Both the position numbers and the translations under genes were made by a program. Shown here piece after piece: positions 31,085 to 39,498 of a stretch of DNA of 64,000 nucleotides. Origin of the DNA: Verrucomicrobiota bacterium (GTDB taxonomy: Bacteria > Verrucomicrobiota > Verrucomicrobiia > Opitutales > Opitutaceae); the NCBI GenBank assembly GCA_023391285.1, contig JAEWBF010000034.1, forward strand, positions 1 through 64,000. Reading direction: 5' to 3'. The stretch's first letter is position 1, and each line of letters opens with the position of its first letter. The notes beneath the pieces were generated by a model that saw only the letters and a list, made by a program, of their open reading frames with translations, was not told the origin of the DNA and did not search any database.

Positions 31085-33124
31085 ATGGTTACACGATGTG
31101 TTTTCGGAATCGTAGTCGCGGCAGCGGGCACGATGAGTGTGGCGGCGGGGAGTGAGACGATGAAGACGCCGGTTGATCCCGGCTTTAGTGTCAGCCGAAT
31201 GGATACATCGGTGCGGCCGGGCGACGACTTCTCGCGATACGCGGCGGGCAAGTGGTATGAGGCGACGACGATTCCGTCGGACAAGTCGCGGTGGGGTGGA
31301 TTCGACGAGTTGCGGGAGCGGAATTGGGCGGCACTGCGGGCGATTGTCGAGGAGGCGTCGGCGGAGCCGGGAGAGGACGCGACGGTGCGGCGGAAAGTGG
31401 GAGATTTCTTTGCATCGGCGATGGACGTAGAAGCGATCAATGCGCTTGGGCTGAAGCCGATCGAAGCGGAGCTGGCGGCGATCGAAGCGGCGAAGACGAA
31501 GGACGAGTTGTTCAAGCAGGTTGTGCAGCAGCAACTCGGGATTGGGGCGCCGTTTTTCAGCACGGCGTTTTATCCCGATCAGAAGCAGAGCGACGTGTAT
31601 GGATTTTACCTGAATCAGGGCGGGATGAGTTTGCCGTCGAAGGAGTATTATTTTTCGGAGAAGTTTGCGCGGGAGCGGTGGGAGTTTGTGGGGCACGTGG
31701 CGAAGATGTTGGAGCTGGCGGGCGAGCCGCGAGCGACGGCGTTTCAGCGGGCGGAGACGGTGTTCGCGATCGAGAAGGCGCTCGCGGAAAGCGCGAAGCT
31801 GCCGGTGGAGCTGCGCGACCGGGTGGCGAACTACAACAAGATGACGATCGAAGAGGCGGCGGCGGCGTTTGATGGGTTTCCGTTGAAGCTGGTCGTCGAG
31901 GAGCTTGGGGTGCCCGCGAGCGTGACGGAGGTCATCGTGGGGCAGCCCAAGTTTTTCGAAGCGCTCGCGAAAGTGACGGCGGAGCGGACGCTGGAGGAGT
32001 TGAAGGTCTATGCGCGGTGGCAGGCCTTGCGCGCGGCGGCGCCTTATCTTGCGGAGCCCTTCGAGCAGGAAAGTTTTCGCTTTTATGGCACGGTGCTGAA
32101 TGGCACGCCGGAGCAGGAGCCGCGGTGGCAGCGCGCGACGAAGACCGTGGATGGAGCGATCGGCGAGGGGCTGGGGCAGCTTTATGTGGAGCGGCATTTC
32201 CCGCCGGAGGCGAAGGCGCGGATGATGGAGATGATCGAGAACATTCGAGTCGTGATGCGCGAGCGGTTGGAGAAAGTGGAATGGATGACGGAGCCGACGC
32301 GGCAGAAGGCGCTGGCGAAGTTTGCGCGGTTCTCACCGATGATCGGTTATCCGGAAAAGTGGCGCGATTACTCGGCGGTCGAGGTGAAGCGCGACGATTA
32401 TTTCGGCAATGTGAAACGCGCGGCGCTGTTCGAGTCGAAACGCGTGATCAGTCGCACTGGGCAGAAAGTCGACAAGCGCGAGTGGAGCATGACGCCGCCG
32501 ACGGTGAACGCGTATTTCTCGCCGGTGACGAACCAGATTGTATTCCCCGCGGGGATACTGCAGCCGCCGTTTTTCGATCCGCAGTTGGACGATGCGGTGA
32601 ACTACGGCGCGATTGGCGCGGTGATCGGGCATGAGATCACGCACGGATTCGACGACCAAGGTCGTCGCTACGATGCCGACGGCAATCTGACGGATTGGTG
32701 GACGCCGGAGGACGAGCAGCGCTTCCGCGAGCGGGCGATGGTGGTGGTGGAGCAGTTCAACGGATATCACGCGCTGCCGGGATTGGCGATCAATGGCCAG
32801 CTGGCGCTCGGTGAGAATATTGCGGACCTCGGCGGGACCTCGATCGCGTTCGAGGCGTTTCAACGGTCGCTGAAGGGAAAGACACCGTCGAAGATCGATG
32901 GTCTGACGGCGGAGCAGCGGTTTTTCATCTCGTGGGCGCAGCAGTGGCGGACGGCGTATCGCGACGATGCGATGCGGCTGCAGGTTGCGCGCGGGCCACA
33001 TGCGCCGGGCAATTTCCGCGGGTTTGGGCCGTTGGTGAACCAGCAGGCGTGGTATGATGCCTTCGATGTAAAAGAAGGGGACGCGTTATGGCGGCCGCCA
33101 GAGAAGCGGGCGACCATCTGGTGA
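31085..33124 (+). CDS. M13-family (neprilysin-like) zinc metallopeptidase
   Basis: The 679-residue enzyme has a signal peptide (MVTRCVFGIVVAAAGTMSVA). The M13 N-terminal domain starts at MDTSVRPGDDFSRYAAGKWY, and the catalytic domain contains the zinc motif HEITH in IGHEITHGFDDQGR (about residue 516). The third ligand Glu is in LGENIADLGG (about 577), and NAYFSPVTNQIVFPAGILQP is also typical. It cleaves oligopeptides outside the cytoplasm on the amino side of hydrophobic residues. The full length and all zinc ligands are present. A strong terminator follows. Confidence 0.96.
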   Translation: MVTRCVFGIVVAAAGTMSVAAGSETMKTPVDPGFSVSRMDTSVRPGDDFSRYAAGKWYEATTIPSDKSRWGGFDELRERNWAALRAIVEEASAEPGEDATVRRKVGDFFASAMDVEAINALGLKPIEAELAAIEAAKTKDELFKQVVQQQLGIGAPFFSTAFYPDQKQSDVYGFYLNQGGMSLPSKEYYFSEKFARERWEFVGHVAKMLELAGEPRATAFQRAETVFAIEKALAESAKLPVELRDRVANYNKMTIEEAAAAFDGFPLKLVVEELGVPASVTEVIVGQPKFFEALAKVTAERTLEELKVYARWQALRAAAPYLAEPFEQESFRFYGTVLNGTPEQEPRWQRATKTVDGAIGEGLGQLYVERHFPPEAKARMMEMIENIRVVMRERLEKVEWMTEPTRQKALAKFARFSPMIGYPEKWRDYSAVEVKRDDYFGNVKRAALFESKRVISRTGQKVDKREWSMTPPTVNAYFSPVTNQIVFPAGILQPPFFDPQLDDAVNYGAIGAVIGHEITHGFDDQGRRYDADGNLTDWWTPEDEQRFRERAMVVVEQFNGYHALPGLAINGQLALGENIADLGGTSIAFEAFQRSLKGKTPSKIDGLTAEQRFFISWAQQWRTAYRDDAMRLQVARGPHAPGNFRGFGPLVNQQAWYDAFDVKEGDALWRPPEKRATIW

Positions 33125-33135
33125 GTTCGAAGAAG

Positions 33136-33165
33136 CCGCGGCGGAGGCGCCGCGGTTTTTGTTTT
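33136..33165 (+). terminator. Strong intrinsic terminator of the M13 peptidase gene
   Basis: CCGCGGCG and CGCCGCGG form a perfect 8-bp stem around GAGG, followed by TTTTTGTTTTC. It begins 11 bases after the stop codon. Confidence 0.88.
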
Positions 33166-33309
33166 CCGATTGTGAACGGCGCGTTGTGGTAGGGAGCGGC
33201 AGAGGCTGGCGGCGTTAGGGCGGGGTTCCAAGGGATGGGGCGGTGGTTTTCCTGAGGTCGAGGGCTGCGGCGGAACCGGGCGGACGCGGCGGGCGACCAT
33301 GGTGGCGCT

Positions 33310-33906
33310 ATGAAACCTTGCACCCCTTCCGCGCTCCGTTGCGCGCTGGTATTTTCCGCGGCGTCGATGTGCGTCGCGTTGCATGCGGATACGTCAACGT
33401 CTGCGGCTGGTTCAACCTCGACGGATCGCGATCGCGTGTCCGCGGCCAGCACCGCCACGGCCGGCGCTACGACGGCGGTGAAGTTAAGCCGGGCCGATCG
33501 GAACTTCTTCGAAAAGGCGGCCAAGTCCGGGATGAAGGAGGTGAGTGTTTCGAAGGCGACGCTCGATCGCTTGATGAACCCCCAGGCGAAGGCGTTCGCG
33601 CAGATGATGGTGAGCGATCATTCGAAGGCGAATTCGGAGCTGATGGAGCTCGCGGCCAAGAAAGGTGTGACCCTGCCGGCGAAGGACGACGCGTCGAAGC
33701 TGATGGAGAAGTGGTCGAAGAAAACGGACGACCTGGACGAAGATTACATGGAAGAGATGGTGGACGATCACCAAGAGGCGGTGGAGCTATTCGAAAATGC
33801 CTCGAAGAGCGAAGATCCGGATATTGCGGCGTTTGCGCGCAAAACGCTGCCGACGCTTCAACACCATCTGACGATGGCGAAGGATTTGAAGAAGGCGTTG
33901 GATTAA
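33310..33906 (+). CDS. Exported DUF4142 protein
   Basis: The 198-residue protein has a signal peptide (residues 1 to about 26, ending VALHA) and a Ser/Thr/Ala-rich linker. A ferritin-like four-helix DUF4142 domain follows (about 60-195), recognised from RADRNFFEKAAKSGMKEVSV, AKAFAQMMVSDHSKANSELM and the long helices with DDLDEDYMEEMVDDHQEAVE. DUF4142 proteins are periplasmic or outer-membrane associated and often stress-related; the biochemical role is unknown. A terminator follows at 33945. Confidence 0.92.
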   Translation: MKPCTPSALRCALVFSAASMCVALHADTSTSAAGSTSTDRDRVSAASTATAGATTAVKLSRADRNFFEKAAKSGMKEVSVSKATLDRLMNPQAKAFAQMMVSDHSKANSELMELAAKKGVTLPAKDDASKLMEKWSKKTDDLDEDYMEEMVDDHQEAVELFENASKSEDPDIAAFARKTLPTLQHHLTMAKDLKKALD

Positions 33907-33944
33907 ACTCACTCGGCGGCGTTGCCGCTGATCAACTTTGAACG

Positions 33945-33968
33945 AGCGGAGCTTGGCTCCGCTTTTTT
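33945..33968. terminator. Intrinsic terminator between convergent genes
   Basis: AGCGGAGC and GCTCCGCT form a perfect 8-bp stem with loop TTG, followed by TTTTTT on the plus strand. The T-tract overlaps the TAA stop (33967-33969) of the minus-strand DUF2835 gene, so the hairpin also lies just downstream of that gene. Confidence 0.85.
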
Positions 33969-34194
33969 ATTCGATGGAAACGGACTCGATGCGCACGAAC
34001 TTGTGTTGTTCGTCGAAGACGAGGCGGAAGCGACCGTGGATGCCGTCGGCAGCGATGAATTTGTGCAGCACGGAGGTGGGGAACTGAACGGTTTGTCCGT
34101 TGGTGGCGCGGGCGAGAATCCGGGGCGCTTCGCCGCGGTAGTAGGCGGCGACCCTCTCCGGACTAAGACTCACGGTGACGATGAGCTCGGGCAC
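33967..34194 (-). CDS. DUF2835-like small protein
   Basis: The 75-residue protein from a GTG start reads VPELIVTVSLSPERVAAYYR, then ILARATNGQTVQFPTSVLHK and DGIHGRFRLVFDEQHKF. The order 'yyrG...v.at..G..vqFP...l..f...dGI.GrF.l.fd...kf' is characteristic of DUF2835, found as small stand-alone proteins of about 70 residues. The function is unknown. The frame is open much further upstream, but that part overlaps the next gene and is Pro/Ser-rich, so the GTG at 34194 was chosen to match family length. No clear ribosome-binding site precedes it. Confidence 0.75.
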   Translation of the reverse strand: MPELIVTVSLSPERVAAYYRGEAPRILARATNGQTVQFPTSVLHKFIAADGIHGRFRLVFDEQHKFVRIESVSIE

Positions 34195-34249
34195 GCCGGA
34201 TCGATAGCGATCCGCGTGCCAGAGGAGAAGCCGCGAGTGCGGTGTAGAA

Positions 34250-34741
34250 TCAGGCGACGGGAGAGGGTTCCGGGACGCGGCTGAGCTTTGGCCGTTGGGC
34301 GATGCCGGCGCGACCTCCGGCCGGAGTGTAGCGCCAGCTCGGATCCACGTGACGCGGACGGGTGAGGGCGACGCTGACGGCGACATCGATGGCGGTGACG
34401 GCTGCGACGGCGGCGAACGCACCGACGGTGCGGCGGCGTTGGTCATCGCGAAAACTGCGGAACGCGGCGGGCTGGGAATCGTGACGGGCGAGGGCGGTCC
34501 CGAGGAGCGCGAGATCCATGATGTCGCCTACGACGCGAGACCACATGTGCATGGTGGGTTTCGGGCGGGCGAGCAGTCCGCCCCCGGCGGCCAGTTCGCG
34601 GGCGCCAAGGAGGCGGATGAGATTTTCATTTTCTTCCCCGACGCCGATGGCGCGGGCGAGAGGACGGGGGGCGAGAAGTTCAACGAGGCCGAGGCCGATG
34701 CTGAACCAACCGAGGTTCCGAGAAAGGGAAATGGCGTTCAT
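34250..34741 (-). CDS. Small integral membrane protein
   Basis: The 163-residue protein has three or four probable transmembrane helices: LGWFSIGLGLVELLAPRPLA (about residues 9-28), a middle region with LARPKPTMHMWSRVVGDIMD and LALLGTALA, and AFAAVAAVTAIDVAVSVALT. The first part resembles the membrane domain found before SRPBCC cyclase/dehydrase-type modules, but no such module is attached here. The function is unknown. The ATG at 34741 was chosen because upstream in-frame sequence is hydrophilic and Cys/Arg-rich. The DUF2835-like gene follows 55 bases downstream and may be cotranscribed. Confidence 0.72.
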   Translation of the reverse strand: MNAISLSRNLGWFSIGLGLVELLAPRPLARAIGVGEENENLIRLLGARELAAGGGLLARPKPTMHMWSRVVGDIMDLALLGTALARHDSQPAAFRSFRDDQRRRTVGAFAAVAAVTAIDVAVSVALTRPRHVDPSWRYTPAGGRAGIAQRPKLSRVPEPSPVA

Positions 34742-34915
34742 GGGTTTATCATCGCCCGACTGAGTCGTTCGCGAAATGGGGAGAATCCTGCAAGGAGAGC
34801 ACAGCAATTCGCATAGAGCGTGATTTTCGGTGCGAATCGCGACCTCGTGAGCAGGCGTAGAAATTTCTTGGCGATGGCTCAACTGTTGGCCCGGGCCATG
34901 CTATATACTCGATGT

Positions 34916-35003
34916 CTCGCCCGCATAGCGGGGGGACGTTTGGGGTAACATAGAAAGCAATGGGCGGACCGCTTAGGGGTAGGCGGTCCGCCCTCTTTCT
35001 TGG
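34916..35003 (+). ncRNA. Candidate small RNA with its own terminator
   Basis: A TGC-TATATA/TATACT element at 34899-34909 resembles an extended -10 box; the -35 region is poor. About 50 bases later comes an excellent terminator hairpin (34962-34993) with a TCTTTCTT tail, yet no open reading frame lies between. The intervening sequence has a small hairpin CCCGC-ATA-GCGGG and the conserved-looking stretch GACGTTTGGGGTAACATAG. An RNA of about 85-90 nt is plausible. The terminator could instead serve the minus-strand FG-GAP gene whose stop is at 35020. Confidence 0.35.
34962..35000. terminator. 11-bp perfect intrinsic terminator
   Basis: GGGCGGACCGC (34962-34972) and GCGGTCCGCCC (34983-34993) pair perfectly around a ten-base loop, followed on the plus strand by TCTTTCTT. 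On the minus strand it lies 27 bases after the FG-GAP gene stop and ends in ATTGCTTTC, so it may act in both directions. Confidence 0.8.
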
Positions 35004-35019
35004 TTTAGAAGGTGTGGGG

Positions 35020-36225
35020 TTACGGCGTGGCGCGTAGGTTGTGGACGGAGGCGTTGCCGGGGGAAGCGCCGTAAGCGGGGGAGCCGGCGACGAGTTCGTC
35101 GTCGTGGAGGTCCACGGCGATGCCGAAGAAGGCGGTGTCGTGTGCCGGAAGGACGGTGCGGAGAGGAGTCCAGCGGCTCGAACTTGAATGGAAGAGCGTG
35201 ACAGATCCCTGGTTTTCGGTCCCTGCGTAGGGGGCGCCGACGGCGAGGAGGAAGTCGTCGATCGAGACGGCGGTGCCGAACTCATCATCGACTTGGGGAG
35301 AAGGGGCGAAGAGCTTGGTGTGTGGCGTGACGCGGGTCGAGTTGAGGTGGTAGACGTAGGCGGCGCCGGAATTGAAACCGCGTTCGGCGTCGAGCGGCGC
35401 ACCGACTACGAGCGCATGTTGATCGATGGCGACGGAGGCGCCGAAAGCGGTGTAGCTGGAACTGACAGTGCTCGCGAAAGGAGCCAAGCGGGCGCATTGG
35501 ACGTAGGCGCTGTTTTGCAGCTTGAAGAGGTAGGCGGCCTGGGCGACGGGGGCGCCGACGAGGATGTGGCTTCCTTTGATGGCGACGGAGGCGCCGAAGA
35601 AGGCGAAACGGGAGGGGTCGGACGCGGTGAGTTTTGCGCGTTGGATCCAGCGATTTCCGGAGCGGGTGAAGACGTAGGCCGCGCCGGCGTCGCGTTCGTG
35701 AGCATTATCGAGGTAGGCGCCGATCACGATCGTCTCGCCGTCCATCGCGATTGCGGCGCCGAACTGTTGGCCGGGGGCGGCGTGGGACGAGACAATGCGT
35801 GCATCGAATGTCCAGGTGTCGCCCGAGCGTTTGTAGACGTAAACTGCGCCGGAAGCGTCGCCTTGAAGATTATCGTAGGGCGCGCCGACGGCGATGAAGT
35901 TGCGGCTGGTGGCGACTGCTTCGCCGAACGAGCTGTAGGCGCCTGCGGTTCCGGGAGGAGCGAGGAGTTTTGTGCGTTCGATCCACTGGTCGCCGTTGCG
36001 GGCGTAGACGAAGGCGGCGCCGGCATAGGGAGCGCGTTCGCTGTCGTCGGGTGCGCCGACGACGAGCGTGTCGGTGCCGATCGCGACGGATGCGCCCACG
36101 CGGGTGCCAGCTTGCGCGGAGGAAGGAGCGAGGGTTTGCGAGGCGACGGCGAAAGCGCTGGTGCTGAGAACGAGCGCGAGGGTGAGGCCGTGGTGCAGCC
36201 ACGACCGCGAGGAGCGGGAGTTCAT
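35020..36225 (-). CDS. Exported FG-GAP repeat (integrin-alpha-like propeller) protein
   Basis: The 401-residue protein has a signal peptide (about residues 1-30, ending AFAVASQ) and about seven blades of the type 'FGASVAI...LVVGAP.....GAAYVY'. Examples are RVGASVAIGTDTLVVGAPDD, FGAAIAMDGETIVIGAYLDN, FGASVAIDQHALVVGAPLDA and FGTAVSIDDFLLAVGAPYAG. This is the FG-GAP repeat fold of integrin alpha and bacterial surface proteins, here without an attached enzyme or sorting domain. A role in extracellular binding is likely. The ATG at 36225 starts MNSRSSRSWLHHG; the longer frame adds only ten residues before the signal. Confidence 0.9.
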   Translation of the reverse strand: MNSRSSRSWLHHGLTLALVLSTSAFAVASQTLAPSSAQAGTRVGASVAIGTDTLVVGAPDDSERAPYAGAAFVYARNGDQWIERTKLLAPPGTAGAYSSFGEAVATSRNFIAVGAPYDNLQGDASGAVYVYKRSGDTWTFDARIVSSHAAPGQQFGAAIAMDGETIVIGAYLDNAHERDAGAAYVFTRSGNRWIQRAKLTASDPSRFAFFGASVAIKGSHILVGAPVAQAAYLFKLQNSAYVQCARLAPFASTVSSSYTAFGASVAIDQHALVVGAPLDAERGFNSGAAYVYHLNSTRVTPHTKLFAPSPQVDDEFGTAVSIDDFLLAVGAPYAGTENQGSVTLFHSSSSRWTPLRTVLPAHDTAFFGIAVDLHDDELVAGSPAYGASPGNASVHNLRATP

Positions 36226-36566
36226 AGTTTTACGGGGTTGAAGAAACCGGAGGTGCACCCGGGGCGGGGTGGTTGAAGCTGCGGGAAAGAAGCGAGGAGA
36301 GGCTAGGGGCCGGTCCTATTTCGAACGGGGGACATGGACCGCGACATCGGCCATGTGAGCGGCACCCCAACCCCAAAGCGGTAAAGCGCTGCACGGTTCC
36401 CTTGGGAAAATGTAGCAGGCGCGCTCCGGTTCCGCGGGACAGGAAAAGGCTGTGCGGAACGCGTGCGTTTTCGGAAATGCGGCGTAAGGGAAAAGCGCAG
36501 TGGTATTTAGGCGAGCGGCGACGATGAAACGCGGCTCCTAGGCGGAATGACGCGGTCCAAGGCGGA
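36226..36566. other. Intergenic region with one hairpin, no gene supported
   Basis: This 341-bp stretch holds the upstream region of the minus-strand FG-GAP gene and of the plus-strand small gene at 36567. GTTCCGC (36429-36435) and GCGGAAC (36454-36460) form a 7-bp stem with an inner ACAG/CTGT pair. I see no clear promoter boxes. A tiny frame MTRSKAE (36546-36569) ends in a TGA that overlaps the GTG start at 36567, a possible translational-coupling leader. Confidence 0.4.
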
Positions 36567-36740
36567 GTGACACCGAAGGAGTATAAAGCAGTGCTGAGCG
36601 CGGTGGAGGAGGCGATCGCGATTTGCGACCGGTATGGAGAGCGATTGGATGAAGGGCGTCGCGGGGCTTGCGAGGAGTTGCGCCGGATTCGCGCGGAGCT
36701 GCGCCGGGAGTTGAACCTTCCTTCGTCGGACGCGCCGTAG
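36567..36740 (+). CDS. Small helical protein, possible paralogue of the next gene
   Basis: A 57-residue frame from GTG reads VTPKEYKAVLSAVEEAIAIC, then DRYGERLDEG and CEELRRIRAELRRELNLP. It is predicted all-helical and highly charged. Its start overlaps the stop of a seven-codon frame (GTGA overlap). Residues about 14-49 align without gaps to the product of the gene at 36846 (shared A, RL, L, R, EL and E positions), which supports both being coding. There is no domain name I can give. Confidence 0.45.
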   Translation: MTPKEYKAVLSAVEEAIAICDRYGERLDEGRRGACEELRRIRAELRRELNLPSSDAP

Positions 36741-36845
36741 CGGGTTCGAAATCCGGATGAGGAGGGGGGCGGGTTTTGACCGAGGTGTCAGAACGAACAA
36801 TTCGTTCTCAGCGAGGTCGGGCAAGGGACGCCACTTTCAACGTTC

Positions 36846-37043
36846 ATGACCGATCACGACGCACGCCGCATTATCGACTGGCTGGATTCGGCCTTGGAAT
36901 TGTTCCGAGCGAACGAAGGACGTTTGACGGTGAGAGAAGTGAAGATTCTCAGCATGCTGGCGGTGGCCCGGCAGGAGTTGAGCGAAGAAGTGAGTTCGCG
37001 GCGGAATCGCGCGCGGGGCGGGGCTGAACCGGGGGAAGATTGA
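36846..37043 (+). CDS. Small helical protein
   Basis: The 65-residue product begins MTDHDARRIIDWLDSALELF and continues RANEGRLTVREVKILSMLAV and ARQELSEE; it is helical with an Arg-rich tail. The central 36 residues align without gaps to the small protein encoded at 36567. It may be a small regulatory or DNA-associated protein, but nothing in sequence proves this. It is convergent with the pectate lyase gene, whose stop is 20 bases away. Confidence 0.5.
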   Translation: MTDHDARRIIDWLDSALELFRANEGRLTVREVKILSMLAVARQELSEEVSSRRNRARGGAEPGED

Positions 37044-37063
37044 CGCGCGGCGAAGTGGAGCGA

Positions 37064-38296
37064 TCAGCGAGTGGTTTTCCAACGCTCGTAGCGGGCAATT
37101 GCTTCGCTGGGAGCGAGCGTATACCACGCGTAGCCGGCGATGCGTTCGGAAGAGATTCCGGAAAGATCGTAGTGAATGGAGCGGTCGCGGTCGCCGAAGA
37201 TGGGCGTGGCGGTGCCGGGCTCGTAGAAGCGGGCCCAGAGTGGTGGTGCGCCCGGTGACGGGACGACGTGGCCGCGGAAGTCGTGCGGGGCCTTGGCGAT
37301 GCGAAGATCGGGCAGGGCGGTGGCGTGGAACCAAGCGATGACGCCGTCGACGGCGGCGACCACTGCGGGGGAAGGATCGCGGACCGACATCAACAAGCGG
37401 GCGATGCCGGCGCTTTCGCGGGAGGCGTCGGCGATGGGTTCGAAGTTGCGTGCGGCGGCGCGGCGAAGGGTGAGCGGGTCGTGTTGTTGAGCCCAACACG
37501 TGAGGCGGCCGCTGGCGTTACGCTGCTGGGTGGCGAGGACGCAGTCGATGCCGCGGAAAAAGCGGGCGCTCGCTTCTTCCCGCAAAGCGGGTGCGATCCA
37601 GGTGTAGGATGATTTGGCGTAAGCGACGTCGCGCAGAACCTCGAGGATCTGGGTCATGGCGTCGTCGTTGTAGGTCACTCCATCATGATAGCCGCCGATG
37701 AGCGGGTAGACTTGGGGGAATCCGCCGTTTGGATACTGGGCGGCGAAGATGTAGCGGAGTCCGCGTTCGAACGATTCGCGCCATTCGAGGCGACTGGCTT
37801 CGCCCGTCGCGGAGATCACGCGGGCGAGGAAGCGTAATTCGGAAGTGGTAGCATTGTTGTCGAACGTGGGGCTGTCGCTTTGGCCGGCCGCGGGATCGAT
37901 GGACTGCGTGTAGTCGGTGCCTTTTTTCCAGGCGCCGATTTTCATTTGGGCGGCGGCGACGTGGTCGGCGAGCCGGCGGGCTTCGTCGGACGCATACCAC
38001 ACGTCGGGTTCGTTGAGGCGAAGTCCCTTGCTGTGGACGCCGCCCTTTGGCGGGGTCGACATCGGCTTCAAGTTGGAAGCGTCGGCGCGCGGGCGAACGA
38101 CGAGTTGTTGCAGGAAGGATTGGGAGCGTTGCCAGTAATCGGTCCAGGCGGGGCGAACGTCGTCGGGAAGAGCGGAGATGCGGTCGGCGGTGAGCGGTGT
38201 GAAAGCGTTTTCGGGCCAGGAGCGTGGCGGCGCGGCGGCGGTGGCGAAGGTGCAGGCGACGGTGGCGAGCGAGGCGGTGAGGAGGCGGCCGAGCAT
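37064..38296 (-). CDS. Secreted pectate lyase, PL10 (PelA/Pel-15E) type
   Basis: The 410-residue enzyme has a signal peptide (MLGRLLTASLATVACTFATA). The PL10-type helical toroid has the signature PNGGFPQVYPLIGGYHDGVT and then YNDDAMTQILEVLRDVA; TFDNNATTSELRFLARV and CWAQQHDPLTLRRAAARNFE are also conserved. It cleaves polygalacturonate by calcium-dependent beta-elimination outside the cell. A start 15 codons upstream is possible, but the ATG at 38296 gives the better signal peptide. It is divergent from the GH43 gene, so the two polysaccharide enzymes probably share a regulatory gap. Confidence 0.94.
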   Translation of the reverse strand: MLGRLLTASLATVACTFATAAAPPRSWPENAFTPLTADRISALPDDVRPAWTDYWQRSQSFLQQLVVRPRADASNLKPMSTPPKGGVHSKGLRLNEPDVWYASDEARRLADHVAAAQMKIGAWKKGTDYTQSIDPAAGQSDSPTFDNNATTSELRFLARVISATGEASRLEWRESFERGLRYIFAAQYPNGGFPQVYPLIGGYHDGVTYNDDAMTQILEVLRDVAYAKSSYTWIAPALREEASARFFRGIDCVLATQQRNASGRLTCWAQQHDPLTLRRAAARNFEPIADASRESAGIARLLMSVRDPSPAVVAAVDGVIAWFHATALPDLRIAKAPHDFRGHVVPSPGAPPLWARFYEPGTATPIFGDRDRSIHYDLSGISSERIAGYAWYTLAPSEAIARYERWKTTR

Positions 38297-38440
38297 GGGG
38301 TGCGGGATGTTTGACGAAACGGGGAGGCGAACAGTTTCCAAAGGTCGACGATGAGACCGATTCGACGGATCAGTCTAAGATTGGAGCGGCGCGGGAGTCT
38401 GCTTCCGCGCGGCAATGAAGAAGCCTGCACGTTTCACGAC

Positions 38441-39400
38441 ATGAGCAGAACACCTCTCGTTTCCCACATCTATACCGCAGACCCGTCGGCGCACGTTTTC
38501 AACGGACGCGTTTACATCTATCCGTCGCACGATCTCGACATCGACGTGCCGGAAAACGATCTGGGCGATCACTATGCGATGGAGGATTACCACGTGTTGT
38601 CGCAGGATCATCCGGAAGCGCCGGCGACGGATCATGGGCAGGCCTTGCATGTGAAAGACGTGCCGTGGGCATCGCGCCAGATGTGGGCGCCGGACGCGGC
38701 GTATCGGGATGGCAAATACTACCTGTATTTCCCGGCGAAGGATAAAGAAGGCATCTTCCGCATGGGAGTGGCGGTGGGCGACCGACCGGAAGGACCGTTC
38801 AAGGCGGAGCCGGAGCCGATGAAAGGCAGCTTCAGCATCGATCCCTGTGTGTTTCGCGACGATGACGGCGAGCATTACATGGCGTTTGGCGGCATCTGGG
38901 GCGGGCAGTTGCAGCGCTGGGCGACAGGCCAATATCTGGCGGAGGCGAAGGAGCCGGAAGGCGACGCGCTGGCGCTGTGCCCGAAGCTGGCGAAACTCAC
39001 GAGCGACATGCTGCAGTTTGCGGAAGCGCCGCGCGATGTGGTGATCAACGATGCGCAAGGGGCGCCGTTGAAAGCGAAGGACACGGAGCGCAGGTATTTC
39101 GAAGGGCCGTGGCTGCACAAACGCGGCGACACCTACTACCTGTCGTATTCGACGGGGGACACGCACCTGTTGGTTTACGCGACGAGCAAGAACGTGCACG
39201 GGCCCTACACGTTTCGCGGACAGATGCTGACGCCGCCGATCGGCTGGACGACGCATCACTCGATCGTGGAGCACAACGGACGCTGGTGGCTTTATTACCA
39301 CGACGCATCGTTGTCGCGCGGCGTGTCGTCGAAACGGTGTGTGAAAGTGCAGGAGCTTTTCTACGATGCGGATGGCTCGATTCGCCTGATGCAACCGTAA
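38441..39400 (+). CDS. GH43-family glycoside hydrolase
   Basis: The 319-residue protein is a five-bladed propeller enzyme of family 43. Catalytic positions are visible: Asp in IYTADPSAHVFNGRVYIYPS, the pKa-modulating Asp in FSIDPCVFRDDDGEHYMAFG, and the general acid Glu in RYFEGPWLHKRGDTYYLSYS. Family members release arabinose or xylose from hemicellulose and pectin side chains. No signal peptide follows the chosen ATG at 38441, so it is probably cytoplasmic and acts on imported oligosaccharides. The upstream pectate lyase gene is divergent. Confidence 0.93.
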   Translation: MSRTPLVSHIYTADPSAHVFNGRVYIYPSHDLDIDVPENDLGDHYAMEDYHVLSQDHPEAPATDHGQALHVKDVPWASRQMWAPDAAYRDGKYYLYFPAKDKEGIFRMGVAVGDRPEGPFKAEPEPMKGSFSIDPCVFRDDDGEHYMAFGGIWGGQLQRWATGQYLAEAKEPEGDALALCPKLAKLTSDMLQFAEAPRDVVINDAQGAPLKAKDTERRYFEGPWLHKRGDTYYLSYSTGDTHLLVYATSKNVHGPYTFRGQMLTPPIGWTTHHSIVEHNGRWWLYYHDASLSRGVSSKRCVKVQELFYDADGSIRLMQP

Positions 39401-39498
39401 GGCGCGAAGGCAAAGGCTGGTGAAAACGCCAGTTTGGCGGCCGTCCGGCGAGGTTGCGTCTTTACCCGGACGGACGCGTTGGTCGGGATGAGCATTTC

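Noticed and set aside
36370..36400. GTAAAGCGCTGCAC as a LacI-type operator
   Set aside because: The dyad is only partial (AGCGCT core) and far from the LacI gene; one weak match is not enough.
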